A stretch of 64,000 nucleotides of DNA, taken from assembly GCF_004310325.1 (NCBI RefSeq), contig NZ_SIRT01000015.1:1-64000 (forward strand), read 5' to 3'. A program made the position numbers and the translations under genes. The DNA is from Hyunsoonleella flava (lineage in GTDB: Bacteria; Bacteroidota; Bacteroidia; Flavobacteriales; Flavobacteriaceae). This document shows positions 1 through 8,447 of the stretch, piece after piece. The first letter of the stretch is position 1; each line of letters begins with the position of its first letter. The notes beneath the pieces are model-generated. The model saw nothing but the letters and a program-made list of their open reading frames with translations, searched no databases and had not been told where the DNA came from.

Positions 1-84
1 TAGCTCTTTTTAGCTAGTTAGGGATATAAGTTCACTCTGTCCTTTTTAAATGTAATAACAATTAATAGTATTTGCTAATCTAAA

Positions 85-165
85 GGTTAGGGATAGAAAC
101 GGCATCCTTTTTTGAGGCACGAGAAAAAGATATAGTGAAAAGCCCGACCCCTTGCGGGTAACGCC
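85..165 (+). repeat. Dispersed structured repeat, copy 1
   Basis: This is the shortest of four related intergenic elements in the window (others at 4758, 18324 and 61867). It opens with GGTTAGGGAT where the other copies have GCGTTAGGGAT, and it ends with GCCCGACCCC, a short loop and CGGGTAACGCC. The GTTA near the 5' end can pair with the TAAC near the 3' end, and ACCC can pair with GGGT in the 3' hairpin. The 5' part also has a GGAT/ATCC hairpin that is special to this copy. It lies just beyond the terminator of the minus-strand tRNA gene. It could be a structured RNA or a small non-autonomous mobile repeat; the sequence alone does not decide. Confidence 0.7.
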
Positions 166-207
166 AAAAAAACAAAAATCCCCATTTAAAAACTAAATGA
201 GGATTTA
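166..207 (-). terminator. Terminator of tRNA-Gln
   Basis: Read on the minus strand, an inverted repeat (arms about 194-206 and 176-188, with one G-T type mismatch and a loop of about 5 nt) is followed by a T-rich tract. It lies just after the 3' end of the tRNA gene, as expected for an intrinsic terminator. Confidence 0.7.
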
Positions 208-213
208 TTACAG

Positions 214-286
214 TTGGCCTACTAGGGCTCGAACCTAGACTCTTCTGGACCAAAACCAGACGTGTTGCCAGTTACACCATAGGCCA
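214..286 (-). tRNA. tRNA-Gln (anticodon TTG)
   Basis: The reverse complement folds as a cloverleaf. The 7-bp acceptor stem pairs TGGCCTA with TAGGCCA, leaving discriminator A at 214. The anticodon arm CTGGTTTTGGTCCAG presents TTG, which reads the glutamine codon CAA. The T arm contains the invariant GGTTCGAGCC. CCA is not encoded, so it must be added after transcription. A consensus promoter (296-325) and a terminator (166-207) flank it, so it appears to be transcribed alone. Confidence 0.95.
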
Positions 287-295
287 ATGCGGGTG

Positions 296-325
296 CAAAT
301 TTAGCACAAAGTTTTATTTGCACAA
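296..325 (-). promoter_or_regulatory. Bacteroidota-type promoter of tRNA-Gln
   Basis: On the minus strand TTG (323-325) is followed after 19 nt by TAAATTTG (296-303). This matches the Bacteroidota housekeeping consensus TTG - about 19 nt - TAnnTTTG. The -7 box ends 9 nt before the tRNA 5' end at 286. Confidence 0.75.
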
Positions 326-409
326 GATTTTTTTTAGAAAAATACGCGCTATGAAACCGTTTGTGTTAAAAAAAGAGTTCGTGATCCATAATCTGCACGA
401 TGTGAAAAC

Positions 410-423
410 GTTAATGTTAACGG
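410..423. promoter_or_regulatory. 14-bp palindrome upstream of the DUF2723 gene
   Basis: CGTTAATGTTAACG is a 6-bp perfect inverted repeat with a 2-nt centre, 69 nt before the start codon at 493. It could be an operator. Short AT-rich palindromes also occur by chance, so this is tentative. Confidence 0.25.
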
Positions 424-492
424 GAATATAATATTTATTCTCGTTTGATATTTATTGTTAAATTCGCCACAGCTAACAAACACAGATTCTAG

Positions 493-3400
493 ATGATGGA
501 TTTTAATTTTAAAAAATGGAACACCATTTTGGGCTGGTTCTCTTTTTTAATTGCTTTAATTACCTACAGTTTAACGGTTGAACCCACGGTAAGCTTTTGG
601 GATGCAGGAGAGTATATTTTAACCTCATCAAAACTACAAGTAGGGCATCCGCCAGGGGCGCCTTTGTTCCAAATGCTTGGGGCTTTTTTCTCAACGTTTA
701 CTTTTGGCAATAATGAGCTTATCGGATGGATGATGAACATGATGAGCGCCGTAGCTAGTGCTTTTACCATTTTATTCATGTTTTGGACCATTACATTGCT
801 ACTTACCAAACTTGTAAGGCATCTAAATTCTGAAAACGCAGAAAACAAAGGGAACGTAGATTTAACCAAACAACAATTACAGGCCATTTTAGGAAGTGGC
901 TTAGTAGGTAGTTTAGCTTTTACCTTTAGTGATTCGTTTTGGTTTAACGCCGTAGAAACTGAGGTTTATGCAATGGCTACCTTAATTATGTCTGCGCTAT
1001 TCTGGTTAGCACTAAGATGGGAGCAGGATATGGACAAACCCCGCGGTAATCGCTGGTTGATTTTAATTGCTTTTGTAATTGGACTGTCCTTTGGGGTGCA
1101 CTTTATGGGTTTATTAACCATTCCCGTAATTGGGCTTATTTATTACTTTAAAAACTACAAAACGGTTACCGTACAAAACTTTATTATTGCAAATGTGGTG
1201 TCGGTGGCAATTCTGTTGTTTGTGTTCAAACTATTGGCACCAAATATTCTCAAGATTTTTAGTGCTTTTGAGATTTTCTTTGTGAACAGTATTGGTTTAC
1301 CTTTTAACTCTGGTTCCATCATTGCTGGTCTATTTTTAGTTGGCGTTATTTTGTATGCTTTGAGGTATACAAGGCAAAAAAATTATGTGCATTTAAACAC
1401 AGGTATTTTGTGTTTAACTTTTATCATTATTGGGTTTTCAACATGGTTAATGCTACCTATTCGTGCCAATGCAAACGTGGTGATTAATGAAAATAATCCA
1501 TCAAGTGCACGGGAGCTGTTAGCGTATTATAATTTAGAGCAATATCCTGAAACACACTTGTTTTTCGGTCCGCAGTTTACCGATATGTATGCCTATTTGG
1601 ATAAAAACAATCCGTATGTAGACGATAAACCTAAATATGAGAAAGATGAGGAAAAAGGAGAATATGTTATTGTAAACGAGTATAAAGATGCCAAACAAAA
1701 TTATAACTCAGAGCATGCTTCTATTTTACCAAGAATGTGGAGCGGTGAACATGCCGAAAACTATATGATGTTTACAGGGTTTTTAAACTTTACTGTAAGT
1801 AAAGACCTTTACAAATCATATTACAGGGCTGCCATTAATGCAGGGGCAAGTGAAGAACAGGCCAATACTTATGCGATTAATGAAGTAACCCAATACAAAA
1901 GACAAATAAACGACTTTAGAAACCAAGTTGCCCAGGGTAATGTGGATTATGAAGATTACAACAATTTCTTGAAAAAGGAACAAAGTAATTTAAATATTGA
2001 AAAACCCAGTTTAGCAAGTAATATTAGGTACTTATTTGAATATCAATTAGGCTATATGTACTGGCGCTATTTTATGTGGAATTTTACTGGAAGACAAGAT
2101 GACATACAGGGTAAATTGGATAATAATGGCAATTGGATAAGTGGCATCAAACCCATTGACGAGTGGCATCTAGGGTATTCCCAAGATAATTTACCAAGCG
2201 ATGTAAAAAACAACAAGGCGAGAAACACCTATTACTTTTTACCTCTTATTCTGGGGCTTATTGGGATGTTTTTCCTGTTGAATACAGATAGAAAACGCTT
2301 TTGGGTAATGCTAGTATTTTTCCTTTTTACAGGATTAGCCATCCAAGTGTATACCAATGTGAGACCATTTGAACCTCGTGAGCGTGATTATTCGGTTGTT
2401 GGTTCGTTTTATGTGTTTGCCTTATGGATTGGCTTTGGGGTGTATGCTATTTACCATACATTAAAAGATAAATTGCCCAAATCCCTGGCCGTACCCGTAA
2501 TTACCGTAGCATGCTTGATATTGGTGCCTGGTATCATGGTAGCCAATAACTGGGACGATCATGACCGTTCTGATAAATACACCGCACAAGCTATGGCCAG
2601 AAAATATTTAGATTCCTGTGCCGAAAATGCCATACTATTTACCATTGGTGATAATGATACTTTTGCCCTTTGGTATGCTCAGGAAATTGAAGGCTATCGT
2701 ACAGATGTTAGAGTAGTAAACACCAGCTTGTTCCAAACAGATTGGTATATAGACCAAATGAAGCGAAAGGCTTACGAAAGTGATCCTATTCCATCGCAAC
2801 TCGATCATAAAGACTATCTATATGGTACAAACGATTATGTTAGGATTGAGCCACTTACTCAAGACACCATAAGCTTAAAAAAGGCTTTAGACTTCATTCA
2901 AAGTGATAGTCCAAAATCCAAGTACAAATATTTAATGCAGCAACAGGGTTATGATATTTCTGGTATTAGAAATCAAGACCTGAATGCTAACTATTTATAC
3001 ACCCGCAACATCCGCATTGACGTTAACAAAGAAAATGCTCTAAAAAGTGGCATTGTAAAACCTGAAGATGCCGATAAAATAGTACCACATATTGATATCA
3101 CTATTAAAGGAGGCGCTATATACAAAAACCGTTTGTTAATGCTAGATGTGGTTGCCAATAACGAATGGAAACGCCCTATTTATTTCACTGGAGGAAGCTT
3201 TGGCGATGACGATTATATCTGGATGAAAGATTACCTTCAACTGGATGGCATGTGCTATAAGCTTGTGCCAATTAAAACTGAAGTTGACAGGGCAAACCCT
3301 TTTGATATGGGGCGTATAGACACAGATCTTATGTATGAAAAAGTAAAAACATGGGATTGGGGTAATAGCGGAAGTCCAGATATATATCACGACCCTGAAA

Positions 3401-3900
3401 CACGCAAAAACTCTATAACCTATAGAGGCAACTTAGCGCGTTTGGTTGAAGAATTAATTAATGAAGATAAACTTGAAAAGGCCGAGGAAATTGCAGATAT
3501 AGCAATGGAAAATATGCCGGTAGAGTATTTTGGATATTACACATTACTAGAACCATACATTGGTGCCTATTATGAAGTAGGCTCTAAGGAAAAAGCAAGG
3601 GACCTATATTTTAAAGTGAGCAAAAAGTACCAAGAAAACCTAACCTATTACAGCGGTTTATCAGAACAGAACCAAGAACGTTTGTTTGAGGATATTTATG
3701 TTGATATCCAGCGTTACAAAGGTTTAATTGACGTGCTTGCCAATTACGATATGGAACTTGCAGAGAAAGAAAGTACTACTTTTAATAATTATCTAAAGTT
3801 GTTTAAATATTTCTATGGTGAAGAAGATGCAGCTGATGTAGAAAACACCGATGTGGATATCCCTTCAGATAGCACTACGCCTATTGAAGCCGTAGATTAA
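493..3900 (+). CDS. DUF2723 family membrane protein, predicted GT-C-type glycosyltransferase
   Basis: This 1135-residue protein has a hydrophobic N-terminal half with about 10-13 predicted membrane segments (from residue 12 to about 330, then about 575-690) and a soluble C-terminal region. Near the N-terminus WDAGEY (36-41) is followed by GHPPGAP, the conserved acidic and loop motif of DUF2723 proteins. This family is distantly related to lipid-linked-sugar transferases of the GT-C fold and to human TMEM260, a protein O-mannosyltransferase. The C-terminal 200 residues look helical and TPR-like. A role in protein or lipid glycosylation at the inner membrane is inferred from the family. Two ATGs lie together at 493 and 496; the first is used here. 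The deacetylase gene follows within 16 nt, suggesting co-transcription. Confidence 0.85.
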   Translation: MMDFNFKKWNTILGWFSFLIALITYSLTVEPTVSFWDAGEYILTSSKLQVGHPPGAPLFQMLGAFFSTFTFGNNELIGWMMNMMSAVASAFTILFMFWTITLLLTKLVRHLNSENAENKGNVDLTKQQLQAILGSGLVGSLAFTFSDSFWFNAVETEVYAMATLIMSALFWLALRWEQDMDKPRGNRWLILIAFVIGLSFGVHFMGLLTIPVIGLIYYFKNYKTVTVQNFIIANVVSVAILLFVFKLLAPNILKIFSAFEIFFVNSIGLPFNSGSIIAGLFLVGVILYALRYTRQKNYVHLNTGILCLTFIIIGFSTWLMLPIRANANVVINENNPSSARELLAYYNLEQYPETHLFFGPQFTDMYAYLDKNNPYVDDKPKYEKDEEKGEYVIVNEYKDAKQNYNSEHASILPRMWSGEHAENYMMFTGFLNFTVSKDLYKSYYRAAINAGASEEQANTYAINEVTQYKRQINDFRNQVAQGNVDYEDYNNFLKKEQSNLNIEKPSLASNIRYLFEYQLGYMYWRYFMWNFTGRQDDIQGKLDNNGNWISGIKPIDEWHLGYSQDNLPSDVKNNKARNTYYFLPLILGLIGMFFLLNTDRKRFWVMLVFFLFTGLAIQVYTNVRPFEPRERDYSVVGSFYVFALWIGFGVYAIYHTLKDKLPKSLAVPVITVACLILVPGIMVANNWDDHDRSDKYTAQAMARKYLDSCAENAILFTIGDNDTFALWYAQEIEGYRTDVRVVNTSLFQTDWYIDQMKRKAYESDPIPSQLDHKDYLYGTNDYVRIEPLTQDTISLKKALDFIQSDSPKSKYKYLMQQQGYDISGIRNQDLNANYLYTRNIRIDVNKENALKSGIVKPEDADKIVPHIDITIKGGAIYKNRLLMLDVVANNEWKRPIYFTGGSFGDDDYIWMKDYLQLDGMCYKLVPIKTEVDRANPFDMGRIDTDLMYEKVKTWDWGNSGSPDIYHDPETRKNSITYRGNLARLVEELINEDKLEKAEEIADIAMENMPVEYFGYYTLLEPYIGAYYEVGSKEKARDLYFKVSKKYQENLTYYSGLSEQNQERLFEDIYVDIQRYKGLIDVLANYDMELAEKESTTFNNYLKLFKYFYGEEDAADVENTDVDIPSDSTTPIEAVD

Positions 3901-3915
3901 ATATTGGCAGAAAAT

Positions 3916-4593
3916 ATGCCGTTAACACCCGTAAAGACACCTAAAGTTGTTAAGTCGCTATTCCCGAATTATGTCTGGAATATTGACACTTTAGAAAAGG
4001 AGATTTATCTAACGTTTGATGATGGCCCTACACCAGAAATCACGGAATGGACGTTAAATATTTTGGAACAATACCAAGCCAAAGCAACCTTTTTTTGTAT
4101 TGGCGCAAATGTTGAAAAACATCCCGAGATTTTTAAAAAAATTCTAGATGCTGGTCATAGCATTGGTAACCACACACAACACCATATTAAAGGCTGGAAA
4201 GTTAAAAACAAAGCCTATCTGAAAGATGTTGAAGCTTGCGAAACCGTTTATAAATCGCAAATGCGAAGTTCCAATTCCGAAATCGTTAATCAAAAATCGT
4301 TAATCGCTAATTTCTTCCGTCCGCCTTACGGAAAAATCACGCCCAAACAAGGTAAATCGCTCATAGAAAAAGGCTACAGTATTGTTATGTGGGATGTGTT
4401 GTCTTTTGATTGGGATAAAAATGTTTCAAAGGAGGAATGCTATAACAACGTCGTTTCAAAAGCAAAAAACGGGAGTATCATTGTATTTCATGATAGTGTA
4501 AAAGCTTCAAAAAATATGCAATATGCGTTGCCAAAAGTTTTAGAGCATTATAGTAAATCGGAGTATGAATTTAGGGGGTTGAATAGTCTTTAA
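3916..4593 (+). CDS. Polysaccharide deacetylase (NodB domain) family protein
   Basis: A 225-residue protein with the carbohydrate esterase 4 motifs in order: TFDDGP (33-38, catalytic base and metal Asp), NHTQHH (metal His), RPPYG, a DW-containing segment and IIVFHDS near the end. The family removes N- or O-acetyl groups from peptidoglycan, chitin-like or exported polysaccharides. No signal peptide is evident, so a cytoplasmic or inner-membrane-associated enzyme is possible. ATG at 3916 is preferred over an upstream in-frame TTG at 3904, which lies only 4 nt after the previous stop. Just before RPPYG there is a segment rich in Ser, Asn and Ile (about residues 119-135) whose DNA contains a near-repeat of AAATCGTTAATC. 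It looks like a small in-frame repeat insertion in a surface loop. Confidence 0.9.
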   Translation: MPLTPVKTPKVVKSLFPNYVWNIDTLEKEIYLTFDDGPTPEITEWTLNILEQYQAKATFFCIGANVEKHPEIFKKILDAGHSIGNHTQHHIKGWKVKNKAYLKDVEACETVYKSQMRSSNSEIVNQKSLIANFFRPPYGKITPKQGKSLIEKGYSIVMWDVLSFDWDKNVSKEECYNNVVSKAKNGSIIVFHDSVKASKNMQYALPKVLEHYSKSEYEFRGLNSL

Positions 4594-4646
4594 TAGAAGG
4601 TAAACTATTAAAAACCCTCTTGACTTTGTCAGAAAAAAACGATAAC

Positions 4647-4704
4647 TTCGTTTAACATCCGATATAGTTCATTATAACGGAACCAAATCTAACCGTTAAA
4701 CGAA
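4647..4704. repeat. Inverted repeat (potential stem-loop) after the deacetylase gene
   Basis: TTCGTTTAAC (4647-4656) is matched exactly by GTTAAACGAA (4695-4704). Between them lies a smaller GTTC...GAAC inverted repeat. The whole could form a branched hairpin. No T tract follows, so it is not a standard terminator. It may be an unrelated intergenic repeat or RNA structure. Confidence 0.5.
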
Positions 4705-4757
4705 CTTCCCAATAACAAAACAGCTTTTGGTCAAAAACCAAACTCTAGCAAGTAAGT

Positions 4758-4857
4758 GCGTTAGGGATTGAGCGATTGTTGGAGCTCCTCACAGAGAGCG
4801 ACTCGCGAAAGCCCGACCCTTTTTACCCTGAGGTACTCGAAGGGTGGGGTAACGCCC
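4758..4857 (+). repeat. Dispersed structured repeat, copy 2
   Basis: A 100-nt copy starting GCGTTAGGGATTG and ending GGGGTAACGCCC, with the internal AAAGCCCGACCC block. The outer GCGTTA/TAACGC pairing is perfect. The 3' hairpin ACCC...GGGT encloses a longer loop that itself contains an ACCCT...AGGGT hairpin. The middle holds GGAGCTCC. It lies between the 3' ends of two convergent genes. A short reading frame through this region is not convincing. Confidence 0.8.
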
Positions 4858-4877
4858 AAAAAATAAAAATTCAGAAA

Positions 4878-5174
4878 TTAAATATACTCTTGAATGACTT
4901 CAATAAGGGTATCGGCATCTTGTTCGCCACTTTGGCGCCATTTCATTTCGCCATCTTTGTAAATAATTAATGTTGGTAAGCCTTTAACACGAAGTGCATC
5001 GGCGAGTTCTTGGTTTTTTTCAATATCAATTTTAATGACTTTAGCTTTATCGCCAAGGGCAGCAGCAACATCACGAAGCACAGGATGCATTGCTGTAGAT
5101 TGTTCGTTCCATTCTGCATAAAAATCAAACAGTACTGGGACTTCAACATCAATTAATTCCCCAAATTTTGACAT
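4878..5174 (-). CDS. Thioredoxin-fold protein without active-site cysteines
   Basis: A 98-residue single thioredoxin domain. The typical FxAxWC...C active site is FYAEWNEQS (residues 18-26), so both redox cysteines are absent and the protein has no Cys at all. The cis-proline loop GLPT (65-68) and the pattern of strands are kept. It therefore should not act as a disulfide reductase; a scaffold or partner-binding role is inferred. Similar Cys-less versions are, to my knowledge, conserved in flavobacteria, so this is probably not a decayed gene. A perfect 18-bp palindrome lies 7 nt upstream of the start. Confidence 0.85.
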   Translation of the reverse strand: MSKFGELIDVEVPVLFDFYAEWNEQSTAMHPVLRDVAAALGDKAKVIKIDIEKNQELADALRVKGLPTLIIYKDGEMKWRQSGEQDADTLIEVIQEYI

Positions 5175-5181
5175 ATTTTTA

Positions 5182-5199
5182 ATGTTTTAGTTAAAACAT
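5182..5199. promoter_or_regulatory. 18-bp palindrome upstream of the thioredoxin-like gene
   Basis: ATGTTTTAGTTAAAACAT has perfect 8-bp arms with a 2-nt centre and lies 8-25 nt before the start codon (minus strand). Its position over the leader suggests an operator or an mRNA hairpin. It shares the form ATGT-N10-ACAT with the palindrome at 16260-16277. Confidence 0.4.
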
Positions 5200-5316
5200 C
5201 TTACACAAACCCACATATTTTTTTGACGATACCTAAAATTCTTTTTTGTGCGGGTTCACTCTGACTTATTTATAAAAATAGTAAATTTTTAGAGTAAATA
5301 TAACATTTACATGCAA

Positions 5317-6549
5317 TTACGCATTATGTGAGCCTTTTTTAAGCTCTATCACAGTTATTTCTGGCCAAATACCAACGCGACCTGGGAATCCTAAATAGCC
5401 AAAACCTCTGTTTACATTTATATACTGCCCCAATTCTTTATAGATACCTGCCCAATACTTGTAGCGCCATTTTACAGGGCTCCATTTAAACAATCCTGGT
5501 ATTTCGACACCAAACTGCATCCCGTGCGTATGCCCACTGAGCGTTAAGTGATAATGATAATCATCATGGATCACTTGCTTTTCCCAATGTGAAGGGTCAT
5601 GACTTAGCAGTATCTTAAAATCGTTTTTATCGACTTTTTCAGAGGCTTTTTTCAAGTCTCCCGCTTTTTTAAAGCCTCCAGCTCCCCAGTTTTCTACACC
5701 AATTAAGGCTATCTTCTCTCCATTTTTTTCAACGTACCTGCTTTCATTCAACAGCAAATCAAAACCGATTTGCTTTTGTAAGTCCTTTAAATCCTCTAAA
5801 TTTTGGGCTTTAGCCTCCGCGGATTCCCATCTTAAATAATCACCATAATCATGGTTTCCTAAAACTGAATACATGCCATCTTTAGCCTTGAGCTTTTTAA
5901 AAATGTCTACGTACGGTAGCATTTCCTTTGTTTCATTATTCACCATGTCTCCAGTAAATAAAATGACATCGCTTTTTTGCTCATTTATTAAATTAATGGC
6001 GTATTCTACCTTCTCAATATTATCAAAACTACCGGAGTGTACATCACTAATTTGTGTTAATTTATAACCATCAAAAGCCTCGGGCAGATCTTCAAAAGTC
6101 AATGTATAATTTAGTACTTTAAAGTTGTATTTTCCTCTGTACATTCCATAAAGCACAGCACCAAAAGGAATGGCAGCAATCCCTAAAGCTATTTTAGAAA
6201 TAAAGGCTCTACGGGAGGGTAAATATTTTACATCAGCATTTGAACCCTCGGTAAAATAACGGAATGCTGCTTGAGGTACCCTAAAGATATCCTCGGCAAA
6301 CATGATTCCCAGAATGATTACTTTAGGTATTAAAATAGCCAAGAAAAATCCAAAAGCAAAGGCTTGCGGATTACCAAAATCCTTGCGAGTTAAACCATAA
6401 AATTGATAAATAAGGTTACCAACAACTAATAAGGTAATAACCCAGTACACTACATTTAGCCAAATAGTTTTTGACACTGTACGAAATGCTTGAAAAGCAT
6501 AAACATCAATTATTATAAATATGAGCAAGAAAATAACCCAGCGCAGCAT
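5317..6549 (-). CDS. Membrane-anchored metallophosphoesterase
   Basis: A 410-residue protein. The N-terminal region (about 1-90) carries three hydrophobic segments, with another near 118-135. A calcineurin-like phosphoesterase domain fills the rest. Metal-binding motifs are all present: DVH (169-171), GDMVNN (200-205), GNHDYG (231-236), SHDPSH (316-321) and GHTHG (339-343). Relatives of YkuE/YaeI type hydrolyse phosphoesters, including lipid substrates such as UDP-diacylglucosamine in the LpxG/YaeI group, but the substrate here cannot be read from sequence. It is transcribed alone, divergent from the sugar transporter. Confidence 0.88.
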   Translation of the reverse strand: MLRWVIFLLIFIIIDVYAFQAFRTVSKTIWLNVVYWVITLLVVGNLIYQFYGLTRKDFGNPQAFAFGFFLAILIPKVIILGIMFAEDIFRVPQAAFRYFTEGSNADVKYLPSRRAFISKIALGIAAIPFGAVLYGMYRGKYNFKVLNYTLTFEDLPEAFDGYKLTQISDVHSGSFDNIEKVEYAINLINEQKSDVILFTGDMVNNETKEMLPYVDIFKKLKAKDGMYSVLGNHDYGDYLRWESAEAKAQNLEDLKDLQKQIGFDLLLNESRYVEKNGEKIALIGVENWGAGGFKKAGDLKKASEKVDKNDFKILLSHDPSHWEKQVIHDDYHYHLTLSGHTHGMQFGVEIPGLFKWSPVKWRYKYWAGIYKELGQYINVNRGFGYLGFPGRVGIWPEITVIELKKGSHNA

Positions 6550-6665
6550 AGTTTTCTTTTTTTGTAAATATAATGATTATAGCACGTAGCTAATCTTATA
6601 ATATTGTTAATGATTTTCGCCATAGTACTATTATTAAAAAGACTGAATAGCAGAAAAAGAGTTAC

Positions 6666-6681
6666 TATACATTTTAGTATA
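6666..6681. promoter_or_regulatory. Inverted repeat upstream of the sugar transporter
   Basis: TATAC (6666-6670) and GTATA (6677-6681) flank a 6-nt spacer, 30 nt before the transporter start. It could bind a dimeric regulator. The arms are short, so chance is a real alternative. Confidence 0.25.
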
Positions 6682-6711
6682 TTAGGCAACCTGTAACAAC
6701 TTAACTAACTT

Positions 6712-8382
6712 ATGGAACATAAAAACAACAAATCTGCTTTAGCCACCTTGGTGACGGTTTTCTTTTTTTGGGGATTTATTGCTGCCTCAAATGGCGTGTT
6801 TATCCCATTTTGCAAAACCTATTTTAATATTGATCAATTTCAATCGCAATTAGTGGATTTTGCTTTTTATGGTGCATATTATATAGGGGCTTTATTGCTG
6901 TTTATTCTTTCCAGTGCCATAAAAAGAGATATTCTGAATAATTGGGGATATAAAAACGGCATTGTTTATGGCTTATTACTATCGGCTATTGGTGCCTTTA
7001 TAATATTTCCTGCTACGTCAGGTGCAGAACAAGGACAGACCGCAGTATTCTATTTTGTACTCATTGTTTTGTTTATTGTTGGTTTAGGGTTTTCGCTTCA
7101 GCAAACAGCGGCAAACCCATTTGCTATTGCTCTTGGCGACCCTAAAACGGGCTCGCACCGTTTGAATTTGGCAGGCGGCATCAACTCCTTTGGGACCACT
7201 ATTGGTCCAGTAGTGGTTAGTCTTGTCATATTTGGGTCTGCGTCTTGGTCTACCAATGAATTGGCAAATATGATTGCCCATAACGAAATTACATTAATAA
7301 CCGTACAGTGGCTTTATGTAGGTGTAGGTGTTTTATTTTTAGCGGCCGCTGCTCTATTCCATTTTTCAAAAAAATTACCTGCCCTAAAGTCTGAAACCGC
7401 TTTTGAACCCGCCAATAAAGCTCGAAATTTATTAATTTTGTTAACGCTTGTAATCATAAGCTGCTTTGGCTACATCTTTAGTACTTATTCTGGTTATGCA
7501 ACTGCTTCAGAAGATTTAGAACAAACACGTCTCATTATTCTTTTTGTAGCGCTATTTGCTGTAATTGCTGCCGTATTTTTTGCATATTCCAGTGCGTCAA
7601 AAAAAGACGAAGGTTGGGGCGCCATGAAGTATCCACAACTTGTTTTGGGAATGCTGGCCATTTTTACCTACGTGGGCGTTGAAGTAACCATTGGAAGTAA
7701 TTTAGGCGAACTACTTAAAAAAGGGGTTGCCAATTCTGGGCTCAACGCTCTTGGGTTGCCAGTGCTTAATGATTCTGAGTTGGGGTCTTACATATCACTG
7801 TATTGGGGCGGTTTGATGATTGGGAGATGGGTTGGTTCCATAACCGTATTTAATCCGAGTAAAGGGTTAAAAAAAGCATTGCTCATCATTGTGCCTTACA
7901 TTGCTTTTGGAGTCATTATTTTGGTAAATTCCATAAAATACAGCTTTACCACAAACGAAATTTTATTTTTTGCCATTTGTATTGCAGTACAAATTTTAGG
8001 GTTTTTCTTGGCTAAAGATAACCCTGTGGCTACCTTAAAGATCTTTAGTTTGTTAGGCGTTATCGGTATGCTAATCGGATTGTTTTCATCTGGAAATATT
8101 GCTTTGTTTGCATTTTTATCAGGAGGATTGTTCTGCTCTATTATGTGGCCATGTATTTTCACGTTAAGTATCGCCGGATTGGGAAAATACACATCACAAG
8201 GATCTGCTTTTTTAATTATGATGATTCTTGGCGGTGCCATCATACCGCCAGTACAAGGAAAACTGGCCGATGTTTTTGACATTCAATCCTCTTACTGGAT
8301 TGCTGTAGCATGTTTTGTTTACTTATTGTTTTATGCATACAGAACTAAAACAGTACTAGACAAACAAAAAGTAACGTATTAA
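6712..8382 (+). CDS. MFS sugar transporter, FucP/GluP-like
   Basis: A 556-residue polytopic protein with an extra hydrophobic region compared with the usual 12-helix members of about 430 residues. The N-terminal stretch ([17 protein letters not shown], residues 18-34) and the [13 protein letters not shown] segment (about 128-140) are hallmarks of the fucose/glucose/galactose:H+ symporter group. It should import a hexose across the inner membrane by proton symport. No sugar catabolic genes adjoin it, so the substrate is open. The enlarged C-terminal half (helices around residues 240-300 and 400-550) is typical of the longer Bacteroidota members. Confidence 0.85.
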   Translation: MEHKNNKSALATLVTVFFFWGFIAASNGVFIPFCKTYFNIDQFQSQLVDFAFYGAYYIGALLLFILSSAIKRDILNNWGYKNGIVYGLLLSAIGAFIIFPATSGAEQGQTAVFYFVLIVLFIVGLGFSLQQTAANPFAIALGDPKTGSHRLNLAGGINSFGTTIGPVVVSLVIFGSASWSTNELANMIAHNEITLITVQWLYVGVGVLFLAAAALFHFSKKLPALKSETAFEPANKARNLLILLTLVIISCFGYIFSTYSGYATASEDLEQTRLIILFVALFAVIAAVFFAYSSASKKDEGWGAMKYPQLVLGMLAIFTYVGVEVTIGSNLGELLKKGVANSGLNALGLPVLNDSELGSYISLYWGGLMIGRWVGSITVFNPSKGLKKALLIIVPYIAFGVIILVNSIKYSFTTNEILFFAICIAVQILGFFLAKDNPVATLKIFSLLGVIGMLIGLFSSGNIALFAFLSGGLFCSIMWPCIFTLSIAGLGKYTSQGSAFLIMMILGGAIIPPVQGKLADVFDIQSSYWIAVACFVYLLFYAYRTKTVLDKQKVTY

Positions 8383-8417
8383 ATTTTTGTTTCAATAAAA
8401 TTAAAGTCAACTTTTCG

Positions 8418-8425
8418 TAGCTTTG
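8418..8425 (+). promoter_or_regulatory. Candidate -7 box of polA
   Basis: TAGCTTTG matches the Bacteroidota -7 consensus TAnnTTTG and lies 22 nt before the polA start. No TTG was found at the expected -33 distance. Confidence 0.45.
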
Positions 8426-8447
8426 GTTTTCTATCAAAACATTCAAA

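Noticed and set aside
564-887. Minus-strand reading frame opposite the DUF2723 gene
   Set aside because: Antisense shadow of a strongly supported membrane protein.
4776-4970. Short plus-strand reading frame through repeat copy 2 into the thioredoxin-like gene
   Set aside because: It is made of repeat sequence and the antisense of a clear gene.
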